From assembly GCF_900095825.1 (NCBI RefSeq), contig NZ_LT608315.1, forward strand, positions 324,318 to 388,317: a stretch of DNA of 64,000 nt, given 5' to 3'. How positions within the stretch are numbered: position 1 is the first letter of the stretch; each line of letters starts with the position of its first letter. Below are positions 1 through 8,231 of this stretch, piece after piece. A program made the translations under genes and the position numbers. This DNA is from Acidaminococcus massiliensis. Its GTDB lineage: Bacteria > Bacillota > Negativicutes > Acidaminococcales > Acidaminococcaceae. Below the pieces are notes generated by a model. It worked only from the letters and a program-made list of their open reading frames with translations, did not search any database and was not told where the DNA came from.

Positions 1-222
1 GTCCAAGTGCCAGTAGCTTCTCCGGAATTCCCCGTCGGTGATGGTATGGAGCCCGGCGGCCTTCTGCTTTTCAATGAGTTTGGCGATTTCTTCGTCCTCC
101 ACCTGCTTCAGATCCAGGGCAGCGATCTCCCCCCGGGCAAACCGGGCCCGGGCCTCTTTCAAACGGTCCGGCCGCAGGAAACTCCCTACAATATCAAAAC
201 GGAATGGTGCACGTAAAGTCAT
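1..222 (-). CDS. MetE-like (YxjG/YxjH family) protein, N-terminal fragment
   Basis: Only the first 74 codons lie in the window; the frame runs cleanly through base 1. The start ATG at 222 follows an AGAGGGG ribosome binding site. The segment reads FDIVGSFLRP near residue 10 and ends in ITDGEFRRSYWH, which matches the substrate-binding start of the cobalamin-independent methionine synthase (UROD/MetE-like) family, specifically the short YxjG/YxjH type that lacks the duplicated MetE N-domain. These are annotated as 5-methyltetrahydropteroyltriglutamate-homocysteine methyltransferases, although the in vivo methyl donor is often uncertain. Its position beside metH and metF supports a role in methionine or one-carbon metabolism. 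The family assignment is firm; the exact reaction is inferred. Confidence 0.75.
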   Translation of the reverse strand, partial: MTLRAPFRFDIVGSFLRPDRLKEARARFARGEIAALDLKQVEDEEIAKLIEKQKAAGLHTITDGEFRRSYWHLD

Positions 223-346
223 GATGAAAACCCCTCTCTGTATTCCGAGCATTTTGCTCTGTTTTGTTTCTTCATGGGTCTTATTGTACCGGACGGAGAG
301 GCGTTTGTATAATGGTTAAAAAGTTGGAGTTGGTATAGATAAAAAG
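223..346. other. Intergenic gap 5' of the MetE-like gene
   Basis: AT-rich sequence between the MetE-like start and the hydE terminator. On the minus strand a TACAAT hexamer lies about 60 bases upstream of the ATG and may be a -10 element. No convincing -35, riboswitch (for example S-box) or small ORF was recognised. Confidence 0.4.
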
Positions 347-382
347 AATAGCAGGGTGCTGCATCTGCAGCACCCTGCTATT
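347..382 (-). terminator. Intrinsic terminator downstream of hydE
   Basis: Perfect 17-bp inverted repeat (347-363 with 366-382, two-base loop), GC-rich at its centre (GGTGCTGCA). On the minus strand it is followed by a T-rich tract (346-341). It ends the hydE transcript and shares the GCTGC/GCAGC core seen in many terminators of this window. Confidence 0.85.
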
Positions 383-412
383 GTCAACGGTCAGCGGCTG
401 TTCACTATTGAC
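382..412. repeat. Heptanucleotide-period array, locus 1
   Basis: Two clear 7-bp units, GTCAACG and GTCAGCG, are followed by two decayed units and a closing TTGAC that can pair with the opening GTCAA. The 17 bases at 382-398 are identical to 44080-44096, far away in another intergenic space. See the finding on heptamer arrays. Confidence 0.6.
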
Positions 413-427
413 GGCGCAGGAGAATTT

Positions 428-1537
428 CTATTTCCCTGCGCCCTCATGCTCCCGGAAATAATGGGGTGAATCTCCCCATTTCCCGAATCCTACTGTATCT
501 CCCACCGAGGCCACCCGGGCGGAGAGGCAGTTCCGGCACTGATCGGGGCTATCCTCCACACAGGGTTTGTTGTCGTAGAGCAGATAATCGGACCGGAATT
601 GAGGCAGGGTCACAATGGGCATCAGGATGTTGGCCCCGGCTTTGAGCCCCAGTTCCCGTCCCAGGGGATTCAAGGCTTGAAGGGCAGTGGTGGCGGCAAT
701 GTTCACATCCTTCAGGAACAGCCGGGTCACGGCAATCATGTTCAGCCCCAGGATGAACCGATGCTGCTGAGCTTCCGGGGTATTGCCCCCAGCGGCCACC
801 ACCTGTTTTCCCAAAGGGGTGTTGTGATGGACCACATAAGGGCCCATGCCGATCATGTCAATGTCCATGTCCCGGTAGAACAGGATATCGTCGGCCAAAT
901 TTTCCAGTGTCTGGCCCGGCAGGCCGATCATCACTCCGGTGCCTACCTGGTATCCCAGTTTCCTGAGGATTTTCAGGCAGTGCTTCCGCACAGCCCATTC
1001 ATGATGCCCATCCTGTGGATGAAGAGTGGCATAAAGTGCCGGACTGCTGGTTTCGATCCGCAGGAGATACCGATGGGCCCCGGCTTCCAGCCAGCGGCGG
1101 TACGTTCCTTCCGTCTGTTCTCCCAAGCACAGGGTAAGTCCCAGCTTTCCGTCGCTGAGCTTCTTGATGTCCCGGATCAGCCCCTCCACATAAGCAATGA
1201 ATTCTTCATCCTGCCGTTCTCCCGACTGGAGGGTCAAAGATCCGTACTGGTTGTCCAGGGCCCACTTCGCCATGGCCAGGATGTCTTCCCGGGAAGTATC
1301 GAACCGTTCCACTTCCTCATTGTCCCGGCGGATACCGCAGTAGAGGCAGTCTTTGATGCACCGGTTGGAAAATTCCAGGAGGCCTCGGTAATAGGCCACC
1401 CGGCCCACGGAAGCGCTTTTCACCTCATAGGCGGCGTCATACAATGCCTTCCGATCTTCCGGATCGGTGAGCCCCAGCAGGGTGACCAGGTCTGCCCGGT
1501 CTAGGTTTTCTTTATGCAGCAGTGTTTGGAGATCCAT
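428..1537 (-). CDS. hydE: [FeFe]-hydrogenase H-cluster radical SAM maturase HydE
   Basis: 369 aa, the usual HydE length. HydE is a radical SAM enzyme that, with HydF and HydG, builds the diiron subcluster of [FeFe]-hydrogenase. The radical SAM motif CIKDCLYC gives C60, C64 and C67. Near the C-terminus a second Cys set with C-x7-C-x2-C spacing (CVEDSPDQCRNC) matches the optional second cluster site known from Thermotoga HydE. The gene ends near a strong terminator and starts 13 bases after the permease stop, so it is probably co-transcribed with the upstream minus-strand genes although its role is unrelated. Its clients are probably the hydrogenases at 51.4-53.2 kb and perhaps 37.9-39.2 kb. 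HydF and HydG are not in this window. Confidence 0.92.
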   Translation of the reverse strand: MDLQTLLHKENLDRADLVTLLGLTDPEDRKALYDAAYEVKSASVGRVAYYRGLLEFSNRCIKDCLYCGIRRDNEEVERFDTSREDILAMAKWALDNQYGSLTLQSGERQDEEFIAYVEGLIRDIKKLSDGKLGLTLCLGEQTEGTYRRWLEAGAHRYLLRIETSSPALYATLHPQDGHHEWAVRKHCLKILRKLGYQVGTGVMIGLPGQTLENLADDILFYRDMDIDMIGMGPYVVHHNTPLGKQVVAAGGNTPEAQQHRFILGLNMIAVTRLFLKDVNIAATTALQALNPLGRELGLKAGANILMPIVTLPQFRSDYLLYDNKPCVEDSPDQCRNCLSARVASVGDTVGFGKWGDSPHYFREHEGAGK

Positions 1538-1550
1538 ACAAATCCTTTCT

Positions 1551-2855
1551 TTATTCTTCTTTCTCTTTGATCAGGCCCTGCTTCTTCTTGTTGGCGTAGA
1601 CGAAATAATAGGGCAGGATCACCAGGCAGCCTCCCAGCCCCCAGATCAGCTGCATGGTCTTGGCGTTGGACAGCATCCACAGGCTGGTGATAAGGGCGAT
1701 CACCGGAATGGTGATGCCCCCGGGGATCTTGTAGGTCCGGGGCCGGTCCGCCCACTTCTTCCGGAACACGATCACGGCCAGACAGGTAGGCAGGTACTGG
1801 GTGAACCGGGATACGGCGCTGATGGCCGCCAGGGTGGTGAAACTGCCGCTCCAAGCCAGGGCAATGCTCAATACGGCGATGACGATACTGGCCACATAGG
1901 GGGTCCCCCAGGGCGTCCGTTTGGCCAAGATTTCCGGCAGCATCCCGTCTTCCGAAAGGGAAGTACAGGCCCGAGGTGCAATGAAGGATTCCGCCATGTT
2001 GATGCCCCCCATGGAAAACAGGGTACCCACCAAGATGATGTAGGACCCCACCGGCCCCAGGATCCGCCCGAAGGCGGTCTGGATGGGAGCCTTGTCCGCA
2101 GCCAAGTCCGGTCCCAGGATGCCGATGGAAATGGCTACCACCAGCATATAGATCACCGTTACCAGGACCATGGTCAGGATGATCCCCCGGGGCAGGTTCC
2201 TTTTGGGATCTTTGAAGTCTTCCGCCCCCACGGCAATGGCTTCAAAGCCCGTGAAAGCAAAGAACATGGTGATGGCCGCATTGGCAAAGGCTCCCTTTTC
2301 CAGATGAGCCGGCACAAGAGGGATAAAATTGCTGCCGTTGAGGAAAAAGATCCCTAAGGCGATGAACAGCACCAAGGGCACCAGCTTGGATACGGTGAGG
2401 ATATTGTTCAAGTATTTGGTGGTTTTCACCCCTGCGATGTTCAGGGCGCTGAGTCCTCCGATGAGAAGGGCAGAGATCACATCTTTGGCCCCATCCCCGG
2501 CAAGGGCCGGGAAGGCAGCTCCTAAGGCCGTGGCGAATCCTACGGCCATGGCCGCCCAGGCGATGATGGTCACCACCAGTTTCAATACCCCGATCTCATA
2601 GCCCCAGAAATCCCCGAAAGCTGCTTTGGCATACAGGTAGGGGCCTCCGTTCCGGGAAAAGAAACCGGCGGCTTCTGCAAAACACAGGGCCAGAGCCCCG
2701 GCCAAGCAGGCATCGAAGAGCAGGATGCCCAGAGAAGCAGTCCCCATCAGGGCATAAGCCCGGTTGGGCAGAAGGAAGATTCCCGTTCCGATGATGCTGT
2801 TGATGCCCAGGAGGATGATGCTGAACAAACCGAATTTTTCTTTTTTCTCCGTCAT
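1551..2855 (-). CDS. APC-superfamily amino acid permease
   Basis: About 434 aa with 12 predicted membrane segments. The N-terminal stretch GINSIIGTGIFLLP is the TM1 substrate-binding loop typical of APC transporters, and FAFTGFEAIAVGAED is the TM6 hinge. It takes up an amino acid or amine; the substrate cannot be read from sequence. The ATG at 2855 is chosen because the upstream gene ends TAA-C-ATG, giving translational coupling, with AAAGGAG inside the end of that gene. Pairing with a C26 gamma-glutamyl amidohydrolase suggests import of a glutamylated compound or of an amino acid linked to it, which is inference. An in-frame ATG three codons upstream is the alternative start. Confidence 0.85.
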   Translation of the reverse strand: MTEKKEKFGLFSIILLGINSIIGTGIFLLPNRAYALMGTASLGILLFDACLAGALALCFAEAAGFFSRNGGPYLYAKAAFGDFWGYEIGVLKLVVTIIAWAAMAVGFATALGAAFPALAGDGAKDVISALLIGGLSALNIAGVKTTKYLNNILTVSKLVPLVLFIALGIFFLNGSNFIPLVPAHLEKGAFANAAITMFFAFTGFEAIAVGAEDFKDPKRNLPRGIILTMVLVTVIYMLVVAISIGILGPDLAADKAPIQTAFGRILGPVGSYIILVGTLFSMGGINMAESFIAPRACTSLSEDGMLPEILAKRTPWGTPYVASIVIAVLSIALAWSGSFTTLAAISAVSRFTQYLPTCLAVIVFRKKWADRPRTYKIPGGITIPVIALITSLWMLSNAKTMQLIWGLGGCLVILPYYFVYANKKKQGLIKEKEE

Positions 2856-2856
2856 G

Positions 2857-3594
2857 TTATGCATTTTCTCCTTTGGCGGCTGCAATGAAATCAGCAAAAA
2901 GGGCTTTGGCTTGTTCATTGTTGATGGACATCATCTCTGGATGGAACTGATAAGCCATGAGATAATTTTCTCCTGTCCCTTCCAGGATCTCCACCGTGCC
3001 GTCCTTGGCCCGTCCGGTCACGGCAAGGCCTTTCCCTACCTGGTGCACCGTCTGATGATGGTGAGTATTGGTGACCCATTCCGTCCGGGCCAAGATACGC
3101 GCTGCCCGGCTTCCAGCCAGGATTTCCACCGTATGGGTGGGGGTGGCCGGGTCTTGGTTCTGGGAATGCTTCACAAAGGAATTTTTGTCCAGGGACAGGT
3201 CCTGGTACAGGGTTCCCCCATGCCCCACGTTGATGATCTGGCAGCCCCGGCAGATGCCCATCACAGGGATTCCCCTCTTTTCCGCTTCCCTAAGGAGCAG
3301 CAGGTCGAACTTGTCCCGGGCCGGCCACACCGGACCGATCTGCCGGCAGGGTTCCTCTCCGTACAAAAGGGGATACACATCGTGGCCGCCGCTGAGCACC
3401 AGCCCGTCCACCCGGCTCATGATTTCCCGGGCGGCTTCCTCATCTTCCGTAAAGGGCACCAGGATGGCCACCCCGCCGGCTTCGTTCACCGAACGGATGT
3501 AGTCATCATTCACATAGGAGCGGTGGTACCCGGCAAAAACGCCGTGGTTATCCACCATGTGGCTTCCGGAAACGCCAATCAAAGGTCTTGTCAT
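2857..3594 (-). CDS. Gamma-glutamyl-gamma-aminobutyrate hydrolase family protein (peptidase C26, PuuD-like)
   Basis: 245 aa class I glutamine amidotransferase fold of the C26 type. The nucleophile elbow is MGICRGCQ, with the active Cys after GI, and the catalytic His lies in YQFHPEM near residue 225. VLSGGHDVYP is the oxyanion region seen in PuuD and YvdE proteins. These enzymes cleave gamma-glutamyl amides, for example gamma-glutamyl-GABA in putrescine degradation. No PuuA, B or C partners occur nearby, so the substrate is open. It is translationally coupled to the downstream amino acid permease; the pair probably takes up and processes a glutamylated nutrient. Confidence 0.85.
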   Translation of the reverse strand: MTRPLIGVSGSHMVDNHGVFAGYHRSYVNDDYIRSVNEAGGVAILVPFTEDEEAAREIMSRVDGLVLSGGHDVYPLLYGEEPCRQIGPVWPARDKFDLLLLREAEKRGIPVMGICRGCQIINVGHGGTLYQDLSLDKNSFVKHSQNQDPATPTHTVEILAGSRAARILARTEWVTNTHHHQTVHQVGKGLAVTGRAKDGTVEILEGTGENYLMAYQFHPEMMSINNEQAKALFADFIAAAKGENA

Positions 3595-3627
3595 GCTGCA
3601 TCTCTTCTTTCTGTAGTTGTTTTGTTT

Positions 3628-6051
3628 TTACTGTTGTTTATGGAACAGCTGGTTGGCATAGCTGACGCTGGCCACTGCATTGGCCCCGTAGAAATCCGCA
3701 CCGATGGTCCGGGCATATTCCTCGGTCATCACGGCTCCCCCCACCATCACCCGGCACTCCGGCAAGGTCCGGCGGATCTGGCGGATGGTCTCTTCCATGG
3801 CTCCCACGGTGGTGGTCATAAGGGCGCTGAGCCCCACCAGTTTGGCATTATGGTCCTGGGCGGCTTTCACCACTTCTTCCGGAGGCACATCCTTCCCCAG
3901 GTCGATGACCTGGTAGCCGTAGTTTTCCAGGAGCACCTTCACGATGTTCTTGCCGATGTCGTGGATATCCCCCTTCACCGTGCAGACCACAATGGGTTCT
4001 CCTTTTTCCGTGCTGGCTCCGGTGGCAATGGACTGTTTCAGGATCTCGAAGCCGGCTTTGGCCGCATCAGCGCTGACCAGCAGCTGGGGCAGGAACAGCT
4101 TCTTCTTTTCGAACAGGTCCCCTACGATGTTGAGACCCGGGATCATGGATTCATTGATGATGTCCAGGGCGGGTTTGCCTTCCGCCAGCTGTTTCCGGAC
4201 CCCGTTTTCCACCTGGCTGGTGAGCCCTTTCACAATGGCTTCTTCCAGAGGATATTCCTTCTGGGCCCCCTGGGCCGCCGGTTTGCCGCTGCCCTGGGAT
4301 TTGGCCACCGCCACCATCTGGGGCGCATCTGCAAAGTACTCCACGTACTTCTTGCAGCCTTCATCCTTGCCGCTGAGGGCCCCATAGGCAATGTAGGCAC
4401 CCATCATGGCTCCGCTGTTGGGGTTGATGATCCCGGCGGACAGCCCCGCTTCCATGGCCAGGGCGAAGAAGGCGCTGTTCACCGCATCCCGGCTGGGGAG
4501 CCCGAAGGAAATGTTGGACACCCCCATGACGGTCTTGATGTGCCGGGCCTTCAGCTGCCAGATCACTTCCAGGTCGATCTGGGCGTTCTGGCCCCCGGTG
4601 CTGATGGTCATGGCCAGCGGATCCATCACCATGTCTTTGGCGGGGATCCCGTATTTTCCGGCTTCGGCGATGATCTTATCCGCCACTTCCAGCCGGCCTT
4701 CCGGATTTTCCGCAATGCCCCCTTCATCCAGGCACAGGCCCACCAGGGCCGCCCCGTACTTTTTGGCCAAGGGCAGCACTTCCTTCATGTTTTCTGCCTT
4801 CCCGTTGACGGAATTCAGCAGGGGCCGGCCGTTGTAGATCCGCAGCCCCCGTTCCATGGCCTCGATGTTGGAGGTATCGATCTGAAGGGGCACGGAGGTA
4901 ATGGACTGGAGGGTAAGGATCACCTTTTCGATCAGGGCCGGTTCATCCACCCCTGGCACCCCCACGTTCACGTCCAGCACCTGAGCTCCCTTGTCCAGCT
5001 GTTCCAAGGCCAGCTGGCACACATAGTCCATGTTCTGGGCCTTCAGTGCCTCTTTCAGTCGAGGTTTCCCGGTGGGATTGATCCGTTCCCCGATGATCAC
5101 CGGCATCCCTTCGAAATCCACCGCCGTGCCGTAGCCTGCAATAGCACAGGGAGCTCCGGACCGGGGTGCTGGGAGAGGGATATCCCGGCAGGCTGTGATG
5201 AGCCGGGCAATATGGTCCGGTGTGGTGCCGCAGCAGCCTCCCAGCACAGAAACCCCCGCTTCCGCAAAGGGCACCATCAGGGGCGCATAGCCGGCAGCAT
5301 CGATGTGGAACACGGTCTTCCCGTCCTTCTGGACCGGCAGCCCTGCATTGGGGTTGGCCACCAGAGGGATGTCCACCGCCTTTAGGGCCCGGGGCACCAG
5401 CTTCACCAGGGTGTCAGGGCCCTGGCCGCAGTTGAAGCCCACTGCCGCAGCCCCCAGGGCTTCCGCCATCACAAGAGCGGTGGTCACATCCGCCCCATTC
5501 AGCAGCTTCCCGTCCTCATCGAAAGTAAAAGTGCACACAATGGGCAGATCCGAATTTTCCTTGGCCGCCAGGATGGCCGCCTTGGCTTCGTAACTGTCGC
5601 TCATGGTCTCGATGAGGATCAGGTCCGCCCCGGCAGCAGCCCCCGCCTTCACCTGGGCGGCATACAGGGAGACCGCTTCCGCAAAGGGCAGGTCCCCGAA
5701 GGGCTGGAGCAGTTTCCCGGTAGGGCCCAGGTCCAGGGCCACGAACCCTTCCCGTCCTTCTGCCCCAAAGGCGGCCCGTGCATTTTCCACCCCGGTCCGG
5801 ACCAGGTCTTCCACTTCCGGCTGGCCGTGGGCAGCCCCGAATTTCAGGCCGTTGGCCCCGAAGGTGTTGGTTTTCAGGATGTCCACCCCGGCCCGTACAT
5901 AAGCCTGATGGATGGCCCGGACCTTCTCCGGATGGAGCAGGTTCCAGGTTTCCGGCAGTTCTCCCGGCTTCAGGCCGGCTTCCTGGAGCATGGTGCCCAT
6001 GGCTCCGTCAAAAAACAGCCGTTTGGTATGCAGTGCTTCTGTAAAATTCAT
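3628..6051 (-). CDS. metH: Cobalamin-dependent methionine synthase, three-domain form without activation domain
   Basis: 807 aa from the ATG at 6051, preceded by AGGAGG. It transfers the methyl group of 5-methyl-THF to homocysteine through methylcobalamin. Order of domains: homocysteine-binding barrel with zinc cysteines (VGFNCG, LGGCCGTTPDH; about residues 1-300), pterin-binding barrel beginning VIIGERINPTG (about 310-575), B12 cap with a flexible linker near 595, then the B12 Rossmann domain with the His ligand motif GDIHDIGKN (about 690-807). The C-terminal AdoMet reactivation domain of E. coli MetH is missing; the next gene supplies it. The reactivation gene overlaps this start by four bases (ATGA), so the two are coupled. 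Confidence 0.95.
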   Translation of the reverse strand: MNFTEALHTKRLFFDGAMGTMLQEAGLKPGELPETWNLLHPEKVRAIHQAYVRAGVDILKTNTFGANGLKFGAAHGQPEVEDLVRTGVENARAAFGAEGREGFVALDLGPTGKLLQPFGDLPFAEAVSLYAAQVKAGAAAGADLILIETMSDSYEAKAAILAAKENSDLPIVCTFTFDEDGKLLNGADVTTALVMAEALGAAAVGFNCGQGPDTLVKLVPRALKAVDIPLVANPNAGLPVQKDGKTVFHIDAAGYAPLMVPFAEAGVSVLGGCCGTTPDHIARLITACRDIPLPAPRSGAPCAIAGYGTAVDFEGMPVIIGERINPTGKPRLKEALKAQNMDYVCQLALEQLDKGAQVLDVNVGVPGVDEPALIEKVILTLQSITSVPLQIDTSNIEAMERGLRIYNGRPLLNSVNGKAENMKEVLPLAKKYGAALVGLCLDEGGIAENPEGRLEVADKIIAEAGKYGIPAKDMVMDPLAMTISTGGQNAQIDLEVIWQLKARHIKTVMGVSNISFGLPSRDAVNSAFFALAMEAGLSAGIINPNSGAMMGAYIAYGALSGKDEGCKKYVEYFADAPQMVAVAKSQGSGKPAAQGAQKEYPLEEAIVKGLTSQVENGVRKQLAEGKPALDIINESMIPGLNIVGDLFEKKKLFLPQLLVSADAAKAGFEILKQSIATGASTEKGEPIVVCTVKGDIHDIGKNIVKVLLENYGYQVIDLGKDVPPEEVVKAAQDHNAKLVGLSALMTTTVGAMEETIRQIRRTLPECRVMVGGAVMTEEYARTIGADFYGANAVASVSYANQLFHKQQ

Positions 6052-6749
6052 AGTTCCTCCTGACGAAAAGGACAGTCCACATTGCCGCAGGCGGCACATT
6101 TGCTTTTCTTCCCGCAGCGGCTCTCTGCCGCTGCAGCAGGCATTTTTCCGCTCCGGTCGATGCCGATCACAGCGGTGACGCTTTTGGTGGGGGCCATGAT
6201 GCCTCCGGCGGTAAGGGTAAGGCCGATGGTCTTGGGACAGTTCAGGAGACGGAAGATCTTCTGCTGTTCCGTCAGGTCCCAATCCCCATACCCGGGAGAA
6301 AACCGGCTCCGGTACTGCCAGGTATCCGGCAGATCCTGCTTCCACAGGACCTCCTGCTGATCCAGGTAGCTTTCAATCAAAGACGCAGCCACAGCCTGGG
6401 CCGCCGCCCCTTCGGCGATGCTCCGGATGCTGATCCGGCGCAGGGCCGTATCCACCCGGGCCCCTAGGGTAGCTCCGAACAGCAGCAGGGTATCACAGCC
6501 CTCCAGGTGCCGGGCCAAACCGGAACTGACGAATTCCGTCCCCTCTTCCAGGATCACCCGGCCCTTTTCCCGTTCCGAGCCCTGGACCACCCGGCAGCTC
6601 CACTGCTGGATCACATTCCGGGGCTGGACTTCGTTCCGCAACTGGAGAAAAGCCCGGTCCACCGTCACTTTCGCCTGTTCATCCCCCGGCCGGGCTCCGA
6701 AATACCGGAGGGCTTCTTTTTCATCGAACTGGATCCGCAGGTTTCCCAT
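6048..6749 (-). CDS. Stand-alone methionine synthase activation (AdoMet-binding) domain protein
   Basis: 233 aa. The region RSRFSPGYGDWDL (about residues 145-160), followed by IGLTLT and KSVTAVIG, corresponds to the R-x-x-x-x-S-P-G-Y signature of the MetH C-terminal activation domain, which binds AdoMet and remethylates oxidised cob(II)alamin. In E. coli it is part of MetH; here it is a separate gene directly upstream of and overlapping metH. The C-terminus carries four extra cysteines (SRCGKKSKCAACGNVDC) that could bind a metal or cluster, an addition absent from E. coli MetH. Start ATG 6749 follows an AGGAGG-type site. Function is inferred from domain identity and operon position. Confidence 0.88.
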   Translation of the reverse strand: MGNLRIQFDEKEALRYFGARPGDEQAKVTVDRAFLQLRNEVQPRNVIQQWSCRVVQGSEREKGRVILEEGTEFVSSGLARHLEGCDTLLLFGATLGARVDTALRRISIRSIAEGAAAQAVAASLIESYLDQQEVLWKQDLPDTWQYRSRFSPGYGDWDLTEQQKIFRLLNCPKTIGLTLTAGGIMAPTKSVTAVIGIDRSGKMPAAAAESRCGKKSKCAACGNVDCPFRQEEL

Positions 6750-6762
6750 ATTGGTCCTCCTT

Positions 6763-7626
6763 TCAGCAGCGGATGATTTCCGACAGGCTGCTGCGGATGC
6801 CTCCGATGATGTCCGGCTTGTTCATGGTGTAAATGTGGATGTTGGTGAAGCCGTTGGCGATCAGGTCCACGATCTGGCCGATGGCATAGGCCATCCCTGC
6901 CTGTTTCAGAGCCGCCGGATGGTCCGCGAACCGTTCCGCCATGGCCCGGAGAGGGGCCGGCACCGGAGTGCCGCTGAGAGTGAAAATCTTTTCGATCTGT
7001 TTCAGGTTAGTCACCGGCATGATCCCGGCCACCACCGGCACATGGATACCCTTGGCCAGCATCCGGTACATGAAGTTGTAGAACATGGCATTGTCAAAGA
7101 ACATCTGGGTCACCAGGAAATCGCACCCAGCCTCCACTTTCATCTTGGTATGCTCCAGATCTTCATCCAGCCCGGCAGCTTCCGGATGGCCTTCCGGGTA
7201 GGTAGCACCTCCCACACAGAAATCCCCGTAGCTCTTGATCTTCTTTACCAGGTCGCTGGCATGGGCATAATCTCCCAGAGGATGTTCCTGCCCCTGGGGC
7301 AGATCTCCCCGGAGGGCCAGCACGTTCTGGACGTGGGCAGCCTTCAGCTGGTCCAGTACCTGTTCGATTTTCTCTTCATCAGCTCCCACACAGGTGAGAT
7401 GGGCCAGGGCCGGCACCCCGCACCGTTCGATCTCGGAAACCAGAGCCACACTCTTACCCACGGCCGTTCCCCCGGCTCCGTAGGTGACGCTCATATAATC
7501 CACGCCTTGGATGGCGATGGTCCGGACGATTTCCTGGGCATGTTCCAGCTCACTGCCTTTCTTGGGCGGGAACAATTCACAGGATACGCAAACCTTTGGA
7601 CTCTTCAACAGGTCTATGATTTTCAA
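6763..7626 (-). CDS. metF: Methylenetetrahydrofolate reductase
   Basis: About 287 aa TIM-barrel flavoprotein reducing 5,10-methylene-THF to the 5-methyl-THF used by MetH. CELFPPK near the N-terminus supplies the catalytic Glu; the motif around THLTCVG and the later QMFFDNAMF are typical MetF signatures. I chose the TTG at 7626 because GAGGGGG lies eight bases upstream; the more upstream in-frame TTG at 7653 has no good site. It is the first gene of the metF - activation domain - metH run, with gaps under 20 bases. No S-box or T-box was recognised in the about 90 bases upstream. Confidence 0.93.
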   Translation of the reverse strand: MKIIDLLKSPKVCVSCELFPPKKGSELEHAQEIVRTIAIQGVDYMSVTYGAGGTAVGKSVALVSEIERCGVPALAHLTCVGADEEKIEQVLDQLKAAHVQNVLALRGDLPQGQEHPLGDYAHASDLVKKIKSYGDFCVGGATYPEGHPEAAGLDEDLEHTKMKVEAGCDFLVTQMFFDNAMFYNFMYRMLAKGIHVPVVAGIMPVTNLKQIEKIFTLSGTPVPAPLRAMAERFADHPAALKQAGMAYAIGQIVDLIANGFTNIHIYTMNKPDIIGGIRSSLSEIIRC

Positions 7627-7720
7627 AAAAAGTACCCCCTCACGTTGAAACAAAAGTATATCGTTTCATTTTAACGCAGGGAGTACCCAAAAAGCAAAGT
7701 TTTTTTCCGTTTTCAGCCCC

Positions 7721-8041
7721 TCAGGCGGTCAGTTTGATCCCGATGATCCCGATGACCAGCAGCCCGACGAAAACCCAGGTCACTGGACGGATAGGATCAT
7801 GGAACAGGAATACCCCGATCAGTACGGAACCCACGGCTCCGATGCCGGTCCAGATGGGGTAGGCCAGGGACAGGGGCAGCTTCTTGGTGGCCAGGACCAG
7901 AGCCCCAAAGCTGATGACCAGCCCCGCAAGGGTAGCCAAGGTATAGCCCAGGCGGGTAAAGCCTTCACTGAGCTTCATGCAGGCTGACCAGATGCATTCA
8001 AAAGCCCCTGCCACAAAGAGATAACACCAAGCCATTTTCAT
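7721..8041 (-). CDS. SMR-family exporter, Gdx/SugE type (probable guanidinium exporter)
   Basis: 106 aa with four membrane helices. The essential Glu is E15 in helix 1 (AGAFECIW). PIWTGIGAVG in helix 3 and the ending GIIGIKL match the Gdx/SugE subfamily, whose characterised members export guanidinium in exchange for protons, rather than the EmrE drug-export subfamily. The ribosome binding site GGAGGAGG sits nine bases before the ATG. A structured leader ending in an intrinsic terminator directly precedes it (see 8064-8169), so expression is probably controlled by premature termination. Gdx proteins act as antiparallel dual-topology dimers, so a single gene is sufficient. Confidence 0.88.
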   Translation of the reverse strand: MKMAWCYLFVAGAFECIWSACMKLSEGFTRLGYTLATLAGLVISFGALVLATKKLPLSLAYPIWTGIGAVGSVLIGVFLFHDPIRPVTWVFVGLLVIGIIGIKLTA

Positions 8042-8063
8042 ACGTATTCCTCCTCCAATGAAA

Positions 8064-8169
8064 CAAAAAAACGCCAGTCCCTGTATCTTCTATGGCCTAA
8101 CGATACAGGTTCTGACGTTCCACTTCTACCCGGCGGCAGAAACAATATAGGATTGACGTGTATATCCTA
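8064..8169 (-). promoter_or_regulatory. Structured attenuator leader of the SMR exporter (candidate guanidine riboswitch)
   Basis: On the minus strand three stems precede the exporter: TAGGAT/ATCCTA (8169-8148); TCTGCC/GGTAGA with loop GCCG (8140-8125); and a long stem whose outer part is ACGTCAG/CTGGCGT and inner part CCTGTATC/GATACAGG (8118-8071), followed by seven Ts. The last is an intrinsic terminator. Its loop contains GGCC, complementary to the GCC of the preceding loop, so a kissing interaction is possible. Two hairpins, the second being the terminator, joined by loop-loop contact is the general layout described for guanidine-IV RNAs; I cannot confirm the consensus by eye. The layout does not look like guanidine-I, -II or -III. 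Confidence 0.6.
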
Positions 8170-8231
8170 CAAAATGACCGCTTTTTTGCTAAAGGGTCCA
8201 TGATCCTTTCGCAACTTCCCAGTGGCTTTTT

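Noticed and set aside
2764-5385. An 873-codon open frame on the plus strand, antisense to the C26 hydrolase and metH genes
   Set aside because: It mirrors strong minus-strand genes with conserved motifs; its translation is His/Gly/Pro-rich without any family feature, as expected from the complement of GC-rich codons. Similar long antisense frames elsewhere (for example opposite asrA, the TonB receptor, the Pst genes) were rejected for the same reason.
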